DNA of 64,000 nucleotides from the NCBI RefSeq assembly GCF_027497495.1, contig NZ_CP114205.1, forward strand, positions 496,001-560,000. Reading direction: 5' to 3'. The number at the start of each line of letters is the position of its first letter. Positions within the stretch are counted from its first letter, which is position 1. Made by a program: the position numbers and the translations under genes. Below, piece after piece: positions 1 through 8,271 of this stretch. The stretch comes from Streptomyces tubercidicus. GTDB lineage: Bacteria > Actinomycetota > Actinomycetes > Streptomycetales > Streptomycetaceae. Below the pieces are notes generated by a model. The model made no database searches. It saw nothing but the letters and a program-made list of their open reading frames with translations, and was not told the origin of the DNA.

Positions 1-56
1 CCCATGGTGCCGATGTTCAAGTGCGGCTTGGTGCGCACGAATGCCGTCTTGGGCAT
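1..56 (-). CDS. tuf3: Elongation factor Tu, minor form (N-terminal end only)
   Basis: Only the first 18 codons lie in the window; the gene runs off the left edge. They read MPKTAFVRTKPHLNIGTMG, the N-terminus of EF-Tu just before the P-loop. The form beginning KTAxVRTKPHLNIGTMG is that of the divergent tuf3 gene of streptomycetes rather than the main tuf1 (which begins AKAKFERTKPHVNIGTIG). EF-Tu carries aminoacyl-tRNA to the ribosome; tuf3 is known from other Streptomyces as a minor copy linked to the stringent response. The ATG at 56 is preceded by GAGGAAG about 7 bases upstream. The tuf3 assignment rests on these few residues. Confidence 0.8.
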   Translation of the reverse strand, partial: MPKTAFVRTKPHLNIGTM

Positions 57-576
57 GGTGTTCTTCCTCGCAACAGTGCGGTGAGAACGGCGACTTGGCG
101 CCGTGGGGACCCCTGAGACCGGCCGACCCTCCCCCTGCGGGGTCCGCCGGACGATCCGGAGAGGGTCAGCTTCGTGCGCCGTCGGCCGCTGCGGCGACCG
201 GGAGGCCGGCTGCTGCGACGGCGGTGGCCGCTGCCACCGAGACGGCACCTGCGGGTGCGCATTCCGCTGCGGCGAGGGCCGCGAGAAGGTCGACGGCAGC
301 CTTCGGCGCGTCCGCGACTGCGGACGGGAGCGCGAGGAAGGGCTGCCGGGACATGCGTCATATGGTGCCGGTCGGCCGCCCCTGCGTCGAACGATTTATC
401 CGGCTTACGTCCTGACCCAGGGGCGAGCGATCCATCCGGCTTCCGGCGCGGCCCGACGATGGCATGGATGCCTGCCCCGGATCGGGACTTGGTTGCCCGC
501 TGCACAAGGGACGGCTCCTGGGGGCGTACGGCCCGGGTGGCGGCTCTTCGGCGCCGCTGTCGGTTACGCTCCCGGG
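57..576. other. Divergent intergenic region, no gene recognised
   Basis: About 520 bases separate tuf3 (minus) from the VTT-domain gene (plus). Open frames exist on both strands, but their arginine- and proline-heavy translations look like GC-rich non-coding sequence. The promoters of both flanking genes should lie here; I see no convincing -35/-10 pair, hairpin or repeat. Confidence 0.5.
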
Positions 577-1278
577 ATGTTCCCGCCCGCCGCAACGCCT
601 GACGGCCTCGCCGCGCGCTGCACGCGTGTGCTGCTCTCCCCCTGGGCCCGGCTGGGGCTGCTGCTGGCCCTACTGGCCGGTGCCGCGGCCGCGATGCTGC
701 TCTGGCAGCCGCAGCAGCTCCTCACCGGTGGCTGGCCCGAGCGGCTGTCCGGTCCGACCGCCCTCCTGCTCTTCGCGCTGGCCTACGGCGGATGCACCAC
801 CGCCTTCGTGCCGCGCCCGGTCCTCAATCTCGCGGCGGGCGCCCTCTTCGGTGGCCAGGCCGGCCTGGCCACCGCCTTGGCCGGGACGGTGCTGGGCGCC
901 GGACTGGCCTTCGGACTCGGCCGGCTCCTCGGCCAGGACGCGCTGCGTCCGCTGCTGCGCGCCCGCTGGCTGACGGCTGCCGACCGGCAGTTGAGCGAGC
1001 ACGGCTTCCGCTCGATGCTGGCCCTCCGGCTCTTCCCCGGGCTGCCGTTCTGCGCCACGAACTACTGCGCCGCGGTGTCCCGTATGGGGTGGCTCCCCTT
1101 CCTGCTCGCCACAGCACTCGGCAGCATCCCGAACACCGCGGCCTACGCCATCGCCGGTGCCCGTGCCTCGACGCCCACCTCACCGCTGTTCCTCCTAGCC
1201 ATGGGCTTCATCGCCATCAGCGCTCTCGGCGCACTGGCGGTGGCGTGGCGTAAACGGAAGACGCTGCGCGGTCACTGA
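577..1278 (+). CDS. VTT-domain (TVP38/TMEM64, DedA-like) membrane protein
   Basis: A 233-residue integral membrane protein of the VTT superfamily, whose members are linked to lipid scrambling or small-molecule transport; the substrate here is unknown. Hydrophobic segments lie near residues 22-45, 60-80, 90-115, 160-185 and 200-222. The family signature is visible: the glycine-rich re-entrant stretch NLAAGALFG near residue 84, then the RLFPGLPF motif and the SIPNTAAYAIAG segment. It ends with a basic tail (WRKRKTLRGH). I chose the ATG at 577, which starts just before the first hydrophobic segment. The frame stays open upstream, but that sequence is not membrane-protein-like and no clear ribosome site separates the options. 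Confidence 0.75.
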   Translation: MFPPAATPDGLAARCTRVLLSPWARLGLLLALLAGAAAAMLLWQPQQLLTGGWPERLSGPTALLLFALAYGGCTTAFVPRPVLNLAAGALFGGQAGLATALAGTVLGAGLAFGLGRLLGQDALRPLLRARWLTAADRQLSEHGFRSMLALRLFPGLPFCATNYCAAVSRMGWLPFLLATALGSIPNTAAYAIAGARASTPTSPLFLLAMGFIAISALGALAVAWRKRKTLRGH

Positions 1279-1480
1279 ACGCGCCATGGCGGCCGACGGA
1301 TTCCGCAACGGCGGCCCCGCGCCGGGCTCGATACACCCAGGCCCCTGCCCCTTTGACAGCCCGGACATCTTCGGACGTTACGCTGCCCGGGTCGGCGGTG
1401 ATCCGCATCCGCCGCCACTGTCCGCTTTCTCCCGTCTCGCGCAGGTCAGCGCTTGATCACCCTTGGATAGCGTATTTTCC

Positions 1481-2353
1481 ATGTCTTGGTTTGAATCTTT
1501 CGTCCTCGGACTTGTCCAAGGGCTGACCGAGTTCCTGCCCATCTCCTCCAGCGCGCATCTCCGCTTGACCGCGGCGTTCGCCGGCTGGCAGGACCCCGGT
1601 GCGGCGTTCACCGCCATCACGCAGATCGGCACCGAGGCGGCCGTCATCATCTACTTCCGCAAGGACATCGGGCGGATCATCTCGACCTGGAGCCGCTCCC
1701 TCTTCAACCGGGAGCTGCGGCACGATCACGATGCCCAGATGGGCTGGCTGGTGATCGTCGGCTCGATCCCGATCGGTGTGCTGGGCATCACGCTCAAGGA
1801 CGCCATCGAGGGCCCGTTCCGCGATCTGCGGCTGATCGCCACCACCCTCATCGTCATGGGTGTGGTCCTCGGCATCGCCGACCGCCTGGCCGCCCGCGAC
1901 GAGACCGGCGGCCGGCACCGCGCCATCAAGCAGCGCAAGGGCCTCACCGACCTCAGCGTCAAGGACGGCCTCCTGTACGGCGTCTGCCAGGCCATGGCGC
2001 TCATCCCGGGCGTCTCCCGCTCCGGCGCCACGATCAGCGGCGGTCTGCTGATGGGCTACACCCGCGAATCCGCCGCCCGTTACTCCTTCCTGCTCGCCAT
2101 CCCGGCCGTACTGGCCTCCGGCGTCTACGAACTCAAGGACGCCGGCCAGGGCCATGTCTCCTGGGGCCCCACCGTCTTCGCCACGATCATCGCCTTCGTC
2201 GTCGGCTACGCGGTGATCGCATGGTTCATGAAGTTCATCTCCAACAAGTCCTTCATGCCCTTCGTCATCTACCGCATCCTCCTGGGCATAGCCCTCTTCG
2301 CCCTGGTCGCAGCGGGCGCCCTGACACCACATGCGGGGGAGACGGCGGGCTGA
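1481..2353 (+). CDS. uppP: Undecaprenyl-diphosphatase (UppP/BacA family)
   Basis: A 290-residue polytopic membrane enzyme that dephosphorylates undecaprenyl pyrophosphate, recycling the lipid carrier used for peptidoglycan and other wall polymers; overproduction of the family gives bacitracin resistance. Both active-site signatures are present: [15 protein letters not shown] at 13-27 (catalytic Glu17) and [13 protein letters not shown] at 176-188 (Arg180). Length and hydrophobic pattern fit the family. The ATG at 1481 begins the canonical [14 protein letters not shown]; an in-frame TTG at 1463 is less likely. The Shine-Dalgarno sequence is weak. It appears monocistronic, followed by the converging hypothetical gene at 2400-3260. 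Confidence 0.93.
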   Translation: MSWFESFVLGLVQGLTEFLPISSSAHLRLTAAFAGWQDPGAAFTAITQIGTEAAVIIYFRKDIGRIISTWSRSLFNRELRHDHDAQMGWLVIVGSIPIGVLGITLKDAIEGPFRDLRLIATTLIVMGVVLGIADRLAARDETGGRHRAIKQRKGLTDLSVKDGLLYGVCQAMALIPGVSRSGATISGGLLMGYTRESAARYSFLLAIPAVLASGVYELKDAGQGHVSWGPTVFATIIAFVVGYAVIAWFMKFISNKSFMPFVIYRILLGIALFALVAAGALTPHAGETAG

Positions 2354-2399
2354 GGCCTGCAAAGGGGCGCCAAGCAGGCCGCCAGGAACCGAGGTGGCA

Positions 2400-3260
2400 T
2401 CAGGAACTGAGGTGGTATTGCGCCCAGGGCTGATGGGCCGATACGGGCTCCTCGTGAGAGTGCGCGAGGGTACCCCAGGGGGCGAGGGCGTTGTCCCAAT
2501 CGGAGGCCAGGGCGGTCATGTCCGGGACGGACTCCGTGGACGGCATGGCGCCCGTATGCCACCCGGACGCCATGGGGTGCCCGGAGGGCGCGGCGTTCCA
2601 GGAGGCCGTCTGCTGGGCGGGGATGGTGTATTCGGATTCATGAACATCGCCGGGGCCGCGCCGGTGGCGTCCCGCATGGGTTTCCACCGGGCCGGGATAG
2701 AACCGCCCCTGGGCGGAGAGCTGTTGGGCCCGGGTGACCAAGCGGGTGAGGTCGAGCCCGAATTCAGCGGCGAGTTCGCGCAAATCCACCCCGGTCTGCC
2801 AACTGCCGATGAGCACCGCGTCCATCGCCGGAGACCAGGTCTGCTCCGAGGCACCCATGCCGCCGGTGGTGTCGCGGGGAGTGCCGGCCGGGCGCGCTCC
2901 GGCGGACGGGTTCTGGTGGGAATATTCGGCCGCGGGCTCCGGCGCCGAGGTGGCCTCCTCGGGCTCCCGCGCCGGCCCGGTAGGCGTGGCGGCCGCCAGC
3001 AATTCGTCGGCGACGGCGCGGGCGTCCTCCTTGCCCACCGTGCGCCGGGCGATCCGCACTTCCCGCTCGTTCAAACCGAACAGACCGGCCACCGCTCCGG
3101 TACTGCCCACCGTCACCGCGAATGCCGCCAGAACCCGCGACCGGTCGGCCTGGGCCTCGTCAAGCCTGGCCTGCGCCTCGCGCACACGCTCGTCGCCCAG
3201 GCAAAACGCTTCTGCCAGCACGGCGTTGCGGTCCCACAACTCTCTAGGATCCATACTCAT
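2400..3260 (-). CDS. Hypothetical protein with two helical, possibly DNA-binding modules
   Basis: A 286-residue protein whose family I cannot name. Residues 1-80 are helical and contain a stretch like a helix-turn-helix (GAVAGLFGLNEREVRIARRT, about 54-73). Residues 80-130 are a low-complexity Pro/Ala/Glu linker. A second compact segment at about 140-185 (WSPAMDAVLIGSW... LRELAAEFGLD) resembles a trihelix or SANT-like fold and is followed by a disordered His/Ser-rich tail. Two HTH-like modules joined by a linker suggest a DNA-associated protein, but that is inference. The ATG at 3260 has AGAGG 8 bases upstream. An 18-base imperfect tandem repeat straddles its stop codon (2383-2418). It is divergent from the lipoprotein gene at 3500. 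Confidence 0.7.
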   Translation of the reverse strand: MSMDPRELWDRNAVLAEAFCLGDERVREAQARLDEAQADRSRVLAAFAVTVGSTGAVAGLFGLNEREVRIARRTVGKEDARAVADELLAAATPTGPAREPEEATSAPEPAAEYSHQNPSAGARPAGTPRDTTGGMGASEQTWSPAMDAVLIGSWQTGVDLRELAAEFGLDLTRLVTRAQQLSAQGRFYPGPVETHAGRHRRGPGDVHESEYTIPAQQTASWNAAPSGHPMASGWHTGAMPSTESVPDMTALASDWDNALAPWGTLAHSHEEPVSAHQPWAQYHLSS

Positions 3261-3499
3261 TCAACGCCTCTTGCGCGCAGGTGTCCCGATCTGGCTCAGC
3301 AAAGCACCCCAAAGCACCCATCGAACCACCAGATGAAAATCGTTCCGGGTGCCCGGGTCCAGACCGCCGCGAACCCCGTTCCGAGGTCATATGCCCTGGC
3401 CAGAGGCCCAGCGAAAATACGCAACGCGGATTGTCAGTGCCGTGAGCTAATGTCTCGATCAGTCGCATCTTCGCATTTCCATGTGTTCATGGGGGGACC

Positions 3500-4366
3500 A
3501 TGGCTGATCGCTCTCGCATCTCATCCCGGGTCGCCGGGGCGCTGCTCACCACCGCCGTGATGGGGCTCACGGCGGCATGCACGGCCGGCGGCCCGTCCGA
3601 TGACCGCTCCGGCGCCTCGGAGCGTCCCGACGCCGCCACGGTCGCCGCGGTGCGGAAGGCCGTCGATAAGGGCACCGGTCTCAACTCCCTCTCGTACCGC
3701 GTCGCCGGCAAGGTCCCCGGGCAGGGGACCGTCGAGGGCAAGGCGTCGTTCAGCGTCCGGCCGCGCGCCGTCGATATGCGGATGACGGCGGCCGGGGGCA
3801 TGAAGGATGGCGCGTTCTCGGTGCGGCTCGTGGGGGACGCGGTGTATGTCGGCGGGGGCGGGAAAGCGGCTGCCGTGCTGGGCGGCAAGCACTGGCTCAA
3901 GATCGCCATGACGGATCAGGGGGACGGCGGCTTCGGAGGTATGCAGCGGCAGGCGGACCAGGATCCGGCGGCGCAGGCGTCGTTGCTCTCCCGGTCCGAT
4001 GACGTCAGGAAGGTCGGCCAGGAGACCGTCGACGGGGTGCGGACGACGCATTACGCCGGGGTGGTCGACGTGACGGAGCCTGCGGAGAAGTCCGCCGGCC
4101 AGAGCCCGTCGGCCGCCGAGCGCCGTGCGAAGGTCATCGAGCAGTACCGACAGCTCGGGGTGCGCGAGCTGAAGCTCGACCTCTGGGTCGGCCCCGGCGA
4201 CCGCACGGTGAAGTTCCGTGAGCGTGCGCGGGCGGCTCAGGGGCCGCTGGACCTGTCCATACGGTTCCTCGACGGCAACAAGCCGGTCGCGGTCCAGGCG
4301 CCGCCCGCGTCCGACACGGTGGATCCGGAACACAAGCTCAGGGAGGCGAGCCGACGGCTGGGTTAG
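3500..4366 (+). CDS. Secreted lipoprotein, LppX/LprG-like (LolA-type fold suspected)
   Basis: A 288-residue lipoprotein. The signal peptide ends in the lipobox LTAAC with Cys27 as the lipidation site. The mature part carries features common in actinobacterial LppX/LprG/LolA-like lipoproteins: an alternating beta pattern (LSYRVAGKV.. VEGKASFSVRPRAVDMRM), a GDAVYV strand near residue 113 and a WVGPGDRTVKFRER strand near residue 230. Such proteins bind lipids or lipidated ligands in a half-barrel; the ligand here is unknown. The ATG at 3500 is preceded by GGGGGGA. The 3' end overlaps the converging gene by 4 bases (4363-4366). Confidence 0.8.
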   Translation: MADRSRISSRVAGALLTTAVMGLTAACTAGGPSDDRSGASERPDAATVAAVRKAVDKGTGLNSLSYRVAGKVPGQGTVEGKASFSVRPRAVDMRMTAAGGMKDGAFSVRLVGDAVYVGGGGKAAAVLGGKHWLKIAMTDQGDGGFGGMQRQADQDPAAQASLLSRSDDVRKVGQETVDGVRTTHYAGVVDVTEPAEKSAGQSPSAAERRAKVIEQYRQLGVRELKLDLWVGPGDRTVKFRERARAAQGPLDLSIRFLDGNKPVAVQAPPASDTVDPEHKLREASRRLG

Positions 4367-5241
4367 GAGCCGGGGACGCGGTGTACCGGCTCATCCAGGT
4401 GGGGTAGGCCGATGGGGTTGGGGAAGGGGAGGACATCGGCGGCCAGGATGCGTCGGACCACGGGTTCCAGGCCGTGCAGCAGGGCCTCGGTCTCCCTTTC
4501 GGGCAGCGCGTGCAGCAGGCGGTCGGCCAGCCGGTCGGTCGCCTCCTCGATGCGCTCGCGTTCCAGCCGGCCGAGGTGGGTCGCGTCGCCGTATGCGTCG
4601 ACGAGGCCACGGGAGCGCAGCCGGTCTGTCGCGGCGGCCCACTCCTCCTCGCTCCAGCCGCGGTCCTCCCGCATGGTGTCCTTGGGGACGCGACCGGACG
4701 CGGCAGCCAGGACCAGCGCCTCGCAGCCGTCCAGGCCCTCGTCGGCGAGCACGGCCTGGTGTACATCGCCCCGGAACTCCCGGACGGTGGTTGCCAGTTG
4801 CCACAAACGCTCGACGGGGTCGGCGTGGTCGCACAGCGCGCGGTTGGCGGCGAAGAGCGGGCGTGCGGTGGCCGGGGCGTCGTCGACGATCCCCTGGAGC
4901 GGGGACAGCAGCTCGGCCGCCGCGTGCTCCAGCTCGGGGTCGATGCTGCGCAGGGCATGCGCCGCGCGGCTGCCGCGCTCGTCGAGCACATGCGCCGGGC
5001 TGACGATGCTCCAAGCCGCGGGCAGCGCACGGGCGACCATCCCGGGGGCGAAGCCTCCGAGGATGGCCGTTGCCGCAGCGGGTTCCACGGCCCCCAAAGG
5101 AGCGGTGCGCGCGGCGAAATACCCCATCCAGAAACCCTTGAGACCGAGGTCCCTGCCCAGCTGACGGCACCGCTCTTCGAAGTAGCACACCGCGTGCAGC
5201 GGCTCCGTCAACAGCCAAAGCGATCGTGCTTGCAGCTCCAT
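4363..5241 (-). CDS. SCO6745-family (SalK-like) hypothetical protein
   Basis: A 292-residue soluble protein resembling the actinobacterial SCO6745/SalK-like family, which has no firm biochemical role. The typical opening is present (ARSLWLLTEPLHAVCYFE, then LKGFWMGYFAARTAPLG), followed by helical repeats and a C-terminal wHTH-like region near residues 190-250 (GWSEEEWAAATDRLRSRGLV). I chose the ATG at 5241; an upstream in-frame start at 5427 would add 62 Arg/Gly-rich residues unlike the family. The gene overlaps the lipoprotein gene tail to tail by 4 bases. Confidence 0.75.
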   Translation of the reverse strand: MELQARSLWLLTEPLHAVCYFEERCRQLGRDLGLKGFWMGYFAARTAPLGAVEPAAATAILGGFAPGMVARALPAAWSIVSPAHVLDERGSRAAHALRSIDPELEHAAAELLSPLQGIVDDAPATARPLFAANRALCDHADPVERLWQLATTVREFRGDVHQAVLADEGLDGCEALVLAAASGRVPKDTMREDRGWSEEEWAAATDRLRSRGLVDAYGDATHLGRLERERIEEATDRLADRLLHALPERETEALLHGLEPVVRRILAADVLPFPNPIGLPHLDEPVHRVPGS

Positions 5242-5408
5242 GCACCGCACGCTACCGCCGCCCCATGCCCGATGCCCGGCACAGCGCACCGGGAAGTGAA
5301 GAGCACCCGCGCCGCCCCGTCGACGGCCAGCGAATCGGAGCCCCCGGAACCGACCCCGTCGGCGGAACCGATCCGACCCAACCCGCCCCAACCCGAGAGG
5401 TACCAGCC

Positions 5409-5560
5409 ATGACCACCGGCAATGCACAGATCATCGACCAAGCCCTCGGCCGAATCGTCGCGGGCTATGTCAAGCGATCGGCGCGGCCATGGAACTGGTC
5501 GCGCACACCCACGCGCTGATTCTCGATCTGCGGGAGTGCCAGGGCGGCAGGCGATACGGC
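5409..5560 (+). pseudogene. Possible small gene broken by a frameshift
   Basis: An ATG at 5409 has a good ribosome site (GAGAGG about 7 bases upstream) and opens a helical reading frame (MTTGNAQIIDQALGRIVAGYV) that stops at 5519 after 36 residues. From about 5475 the next frame continues in the same helical style (AIGAAMELVAHTHALILDL), as if one base had been gained or lost near 5470-5475. Joined, they look like a small amphipathic protein. I do not recognise the family; it could equally be a genuine 36-residue peptide or chance. Confidence 0.3.
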
Positions 5561-5656
5561 GCCTGTCGTAACAGGGGCGGAGCGGCGGGAGCGGCAGAAG
5601 CGGCGCAGGGGCAGGTGGGGTGGGCAGGGGACGGCCGTCCGACGGCGGTTCTGCCG

Positions 5657-5887
5657 TCAGGTGTTGGTGCGGCCGGCCGCACCGAAGCCGGACTGCCAGG
5701 CCCACAGGTGGGTGCAGTTGGGGCACTGGAGATGCAGCACACTGCCCTTGTTCGACAGGAGGTAGCGCCAGTGGTCGGGGCAGGTGCGGCCGTCGAGGCA
5801 GGTTCCGCAGTTCTGGTGGTCCTGGCAGCTGGGGCACGGGACCCAGGCGCGGCGGCCGATATCGGCGGTGGGGTCGAGCGGCAGCAT
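5657..5887 (-). CDS. Small zinc-ribbon-like hypothetical protein
   Basis: A 76-residue protein with four metal-ligand-like pairs: Cys18/Cys21, Cys27/Cys30, Cys36/His39 and Cys55/Cys58. This predicts two treble-clef or zinc-ribbon knuckles. Between them is LLSNKGSVLHLQCPNC. Similar small proteins occur widely in Streptomyces without known function. The ATG at 5887 lies 2 bases after the stop of the upstream gene (5890-6141), so the two are almost certainly translated from one mRNA. Confidence 0.7.
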   Translation of the reverse strand: MLPLDPTADIGRRAWVPCPSCQDHQNCGTCLDGRTCPDHWRYLLSNKGSVLHLQCPNCTHLWAWQSGFGAAGRTNT

Positions 5888-5889
5888 GC

Positions 5890-6141
5890 TCAGCCCTGAC
5901 CGGAGGCGGGCAGCACCCCGGCGGCGACCAGCGCGTCGTAGGTGGCCTGCTGCTCCGCGTCCAGACCGGAGTAGAGGAGCCGGTACGCGTCCGCCTCGCC
6001 CTCCATCACCGCGATGGGGTCCCAGGTGTCGCCCAGCGCCGCGAGGACTTCGGTCCGCCGCCGGCTCTCGTGAGCGGTGAGGTCGAACTCGACTATCCGG
6101 GGTTCCGATATCTGGGGTTCCGAGGTGCTGCGGTCGTTCAT
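5890..6141 (-). CDS. DUF6400-like small hypothetical protein
   Basis: An 83-residue acidic protein. After a short variable N-terminus it has FDLTAHESRRRTEVLAALGD, then WDPIAVMEGE and RLLYSGLDAEQQATYDALVA, which I associate with a small Streptomyces family (DUF6400, named from memory). The function is unknown. It is the first gene of a two-gene unit with the zinc-ribbon gene 2 bases downstream, suggesting a joint role. Confidence 0.7.
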   Translation of the reverse strand: MNDRSTSEPQISEPRIVEFDLTAHESRRRTEVLAALGDTWDPIAVMEGEADAYRLLYSGLDAEQQATYDALVAAGVLPASGQG

Positions 6142-6303
6142 GGTGCGCTTCCCATGCCACTTGCGGATGATTCGGACGTGTCTATCAAGTGGGGCGACAT
6201 TGAGGAAGCGTCAGGGAGAACAGGCCGGGGCGGGGTACCGCAGAGGGAGGGAGTGGTGGCGCAGGGTAAGGGGGTGAAGTGTCATTGATGTGGGTAATTC
6301 AGG

Positions 6304-6342
6304 CATATCGGGAGGGGTGTTTTTTGCGATGCGCCCGATATG
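6304..6342. repeat. Inverted repeat flanked by a short direct repeat
   Basis: CATATCGGG (6304-6312) and CCCGATATG (6334-6342) are perfect 9-base inverted repeats 21 bases apart. The structure is flanked by the direct repeat GGTAATTCA (6293-6301 and about 6346-6354). It lies between the 6141 start and the 6400 stop of two minus-strand genes, in a locally AT-richer stretch. It could be an operator or a terminator for the gene at 6400-6765; the long loop favours an operator. Confidence 0.45.
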
Positions 6343-6399
6343 TTCGGTAATTCATAGCGTGATGGAATTCATCCGTGCTACCGGGTCATGCCTCTGCGG

Positions 6400-6765
6400 T
6401 CAGCAGATTCTGCCCCGAGAGGCCGCAGTGGCCCTCAGCAGGTCTCGCAGCAGGTCAAAATCGATGCTCCCGGGTTTACGGAACCGCAGACAGCCCTTGC
6501 CCATATCCTGCTCGGCCAGTCGCTCCTCGAACGCCTCTCGGACGTCGCTCCGCAGGAGATAGAAGGAGATGTACTGCTTCTGACTCGCGAAGGCGATCTC
6601 GCCGACGCCGTCCCGCTCGTACGCGGGCATGCCGTACGCCATGACCTCCTCGAAGCCCTTGAGCTCCCGCCGGCACAACTGCCGCAGCCTGGTCAGGGCG
6701 TCCCGGCGCTCCTCCGGCACCTCGGCCAGATACCCGTCGACGTCTTCCGCGCTGCTCTGCACCAT
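6400..6765 (-). CDS. DUF1801 (YdhG-like) family protein
   Basis: A 121-residue small cytoplasmic protein of the DUF1801/YdhG family (an SCP2- or SRPBCC-sized alpha/beta fold of unknown function). Family features: the helical opening VDGYLAEVPEERRDALTRLR, then MAYGMPAYER, the strand IAFASQKQYISFYLL and the C-terminal GKGCLRFRKPGSIDFDLL. Length is typical. It appears monocistronic. Confidence 0.8.
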   Translation of the reverse strand: MVQSSAEDVDGYLAEVPEERRDALTRLRQLCRRELKGFEEVMAYGMPAYERDGVGEIAFASQKQYISFYLLRSDVREAFEERLAEQDMGKGCLRFRKPGSIDFDLLRDLLRATAASRGRIC

Positions 6766-6799
6766 GCGGTGAGCCTATGACCTAGGGGGTGCTCGGAGT

Positions 6800-8098
6800 T
6801 CAGTCGCTCGGCGGTCGGGCGGGCAGGTGTCGTACCGCGACGGCGGCGGCGTCATCGCCCAGTCGGCCGTTGGTGTGGGCCAGGAGGTCCGTGCGCAGCT
6901 GCCGCAGCACCTGTTGCGGACTGCAGTCGCTCCAGGCGGCGGCGCGCTCGACCAGCGGGTAGAACGTGCCCTTGTCGTCACGGGCCTCGCTCACCCCGTC
7001 CGTATAGAGGAGTAGCAGCTCGCCGGGCTCAAAGGGGAAGCTCTCGACCTCGTAATCGGGGGCGCCGGGCAGACCGCCGAGCCCGATCGGCAGCGCGGGC
7101 CGCTCCGCCGCGAGGGTGCGCACCTGCCCGGCAGAGAGCAGCAGCGGGGGCGGGTGGCCGCAGGTGGTGGTGTGCACGACGGGCCGCCGGTCGGGGATGT
7201 CCAGCAGGATCACGGTCGCGAAGGTTTCGTCGGTGTCGAGGGTGGGGCCGATGACGGGGTGGGTGACGGGGCTGACAGGGTCGGCGACGGGGTCGGGGGC
7301 GGTCACCGAAGCGGCAGGAGCAGGGTCGCGGTCGGAGGCCGGGGCCGGGGCCGGGTCCGAGGCGGGGACCCCGCCAGGGGCTGGGGCCGCCGTGTCCGCA
7401 CCGGGCTCTGGGTCCGGTGCACTGTGCCACTGACGGCTGTCCCAGCGGATGGCGCCGTCGAGGTGGACGGCCAGCCTGGGCAGGGTGGCCTCGCGGTGGG
7501 CGGCCGCGCGGAAGGCGCCGAGGATCAGGGCGGCATGGCTGTAGGCGGGCAGGCCCTTGCCGCGGACATCGCCGATGATCAGCCGGGTGCTGCTGGTGGT
7601 ACGCGCCGCCGCGAACAGATCGCCGCCCATCACCGCCTCCTCCTCGGCCGCCAGGTACAGGGAGGCGATCTCCAGGGGGCCGCTGTGCGCGGGGAGCGGC
7701 CGGAGCAGCACCTGCTGGGCAACCCCGGCCACCGAGCGGCTCTGGGTGAGCCGGCGCTCGTTGCGATCGCGTACGACGGCGAAGAGCACGACCAGTGCGG
7801 AGACCACCACCAGTGAGGCGATCTGGGCCTCCAGGTTCTCGGTGAACAGCGCATGGCGCGCGATGCCGATGAACACCTGGGCGGCCACCGCCAGCACACC
7901 GATCGCCGCCGTCAGACGGGGCCCGGCGAAGGCCGCGGTGATCGCGGGAGCCGCGACGAGAAGGGGCCCCAGATGGATGTCGGGCGGCGCGAGGGCATCG
8001 ATCACACAGACCGCCACGATGATCCCGACGGGGATCAGCACCAGGACAAGACTCAGGTCCGGTCGACCGCGGAGATACCTCAGCCAGGGAAAGGGCAT
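6800..8098 (-). CDS. Membrane-anchored PP2C-type (SpoIIE) phosphatase
   Basis: A 432-residue protein. Residues 1-110 hold four to five transmembrane helices (VLIPVGIIVAVCVI; IGVLAVAAQVFIGIA; LVVVSALVVLFAVV). Residues 150-430 form a SpoIIE/RsbU-type Ser/Thr phosphatase domain with the metal-binding motifs GGDLF (about 161), GDVRGKG (about 178), LLLYTDGVSEARD (about 372) and the C-terminal GDDAAAVAV. Such enzymes usually dephosphorylate anti-anti-sigma factors in partner-switching cascades controlling stress or developmental sigma factors. A Pro/Ala/Asp-rich insert of about 65 residues (about 223-285) interrupts the catalytic domain. No anti-sigma partner is adjacent. Confidence 0.85.
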   Translation of the reverse strand: MPFPWLRYLRGRPDLSLVLVLIPVGIIVAVCVIDALAPPDIHLGPLLVAAPAITAAFAGPRLTAAIGVLAVAAQVFIGIARHALFTENLEAQIASLVVVSALVVLFAVVRDRNERRLTQSRSVAGVAQQVLLRPLPAHSGPLEIASLYLAAEEEAVMGGDLFAAARTTSSTRLIIGDVRGKGLPAYSHAALILGAFRAAAHREATLPRLAVHLDGAIRWDSRQWHSAPDPEPGADTAAPAPGGVPASDPAPAPASDRDPAPAASVTAPDPVADPVSPVTHPVIGPTLDTDETFATVILLDIPDRRPVVHTTTCGHPPPLLLSAGQVRTLAAERPALPIGLGGLPGAPDYEVESFPFEPGELLLLYTDGVSEARDDKGTFYPLVERAAAWSDCSPQQVLRQLRTDLLAHTNGRLGDDAAAVAVRHLPARPPSD

Positions 8099-8271
8099 GC
8101 CTCATGGTTGCACCGGGGTGAGGGAAATGCCTGGATCATCCCTTTACTCCGGCCGCTCCCCTGCCGCTGGCTACTCCCCTGCCCCTGGCCACTCCCCTTC
8201 CACCGACAGACCCGCGCACCCCAACCATCCCGCGCACCCCGACTCTCCCGCCCACCGCGACAGCCGCCCCC

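Noticed and set aside
103..576. Extended N-terminus of the VTT protein
   Set aside because: The frame is open but the sequence is Arg/Gly/Cys-rich and unlike the family; the ATG at 577 gives a normal protein.
1353..1384. TTGACA with TACGCT as a uppP promoter
   Set aside because: The -35 is perfect, but the only -10-like hexamer is 20 bases away; spacing is too long to call.
1457..2362. Long minus-strand frame opposite uppP
   Set aside because: Mirror frame of a well-supported gene, with an Asp/Gly/Val-rich shadow translation.
8136..8271. C-rich imperfect repeats downstream of the TetR gene
   Set aside because: Pyrimidine-rich low complexity with variable units; no clear repeat structure or CRISPR-like spacing.
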